A DNA stretch of 13,928 bases, from positions 1-13,928 of the forward strand of contig JAFYLV010000147.1 of the NCBI GenBank assembly GCA_017556885.1, read 5' to 3'. Under the pieces are notes generated by a model. That model was not told the DNA's origin. It did no database searches and worked only from the letters and a program-made list of their open reading frames with translations. The stretch is from Clostridia bacterium. Lineage in GTDB: Bacteria; Bacillota; Clostridia; Oscillospirales; QAMX01. This document shows, one piece after another, positions 13,770 to 13,928 of this stretch; position 1 is the stretch's first letter; each line of letters begins with the position of its first letter. The position numbers were made by a program, and so were the translations under genes.

Positions 13770-13928
13770 TCAATAATTGGTCTCGCGGATCTTGAAGTAG
13801 GCCTGGGGATGGGCGCAGACGGGGCAGAGCTTGGGGGCGTTCTTGCCAACGTGGATGTGGCCGCAGTTTGCGCAGGTCCAGACCATGTCGCCGTCACGGG
13901 AGAAGACGATGCCCTGCTCGATGTTGGC
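13770..13928 (-). CDS. Rubrerythrin, C-terminal rubredoxin domain (partial, 5' end outside window)
   Basis: The visible 52 residues end at a TGA at 13772-13770 and read through to the window edge. They form a rubredoxin-like iron site, VWTCANCGHIHVG and APKLCPVCAHPQAYF (Cys at 19, 22, 35 and 38 of the fragment), closing in ETNY. This is the normal C-terminus of rubrerythrin, which reduces hydrogen peroxide in the cytoplasm of anaerobes using a diiron site in an N-terminal ferritin-like domain that is not in the window. Codons end mostly in C, as expected for a highly expressed protein. The gene converges on the lipoprotein gene and shares its terminator. Confidence 0.92.
   Translation of the reverse strand, partial: ANIEQGIVFSRDGDMVWTCANCGHIHVGKNAPKLCPVCAHPQAYFKIRETNY

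Overview
The window looks like chromosomal DNA from an anaerobic Firmicute, most likely a gut Clostridia member of the Oscillospiraceae/Ruminococcaceae type. This is inferred from Mini-RNase III (MrnC), strong GGAGG ribosome binding sites, a rubrerythrin, a ferredoxin-type aldo/keto reductase, an MsbA-like half ABC transporter, and a BIG2-containing secreted protein with a proline/threonine-rich lipoprotein. I saw no rRNA, tRNA, CRISPR array, transposase, integrase or phage structural gene.

Layout. (1) 1-939: an AT-rich gene on the + strand for a four-helix membrane protein with a zinc ribbon, a coiled coil and a C-terminal Cys/His module. Its reading frame is open to the window edge, and it ends in an intrinsic terminator (947-984). 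(2) 1047-4427, minus strand: an operon running from a good promoter (4399-4427) through a ferredoxin-fused aldo/keto reductase, a small FmdB-type zinc ribbon protein and a homodimer-type ABC exporter, probably ending at a perfect 31-bp palindrome (1047-1077). (3) 4459-8750, plus strand: mrnC, then an FAD-dependent oxidoreductase with its own promoter inside the end of mrnC, a YebC/TACO1-family protein and a cytoplasmic family 2 glycoside hydrolase. (4) 8766-10716: a strong hairpin, then sfsA overlapping a cation diffusion facilitator gene whose site residues suggest manganese export, closed by a terminator. (5) 10717-13752: a 270-base AT-rich control region with two promoter-like sites, a secreted BIG2/metzincin-like metalloprotease and, in the same transcript, a lipoprotein with a Pro/Thr stalk. 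(6) 13770-13928, minus strand: the C-terminal rubredoxin domain of a rubrerythrin, cut by the window edge. It converges on the lipoprotein gene at a shared terminator.

Most of the middle (about 1150-10670) is GC-rich housekeeping or metabolic DNA. The two ends differ. The first gene and parts of the protease and lipoprotein genes are much richer in A+T, as expected for accessory or recently acquired DNA. The most unusual locus is the protease-lipoprotein pair. The protease carries a metzincin HExxHxxGxxD signature followed, after a Cys-rich insert, by a CxM...CxxC pattern that recalls the archaemetzincins, but in an exported, Ig-domain-bearing protein. The cell-surface pair is the best candidate here for an undescribed system. 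Its substrate, and any link between the two proteins, are not visible from the sequence.
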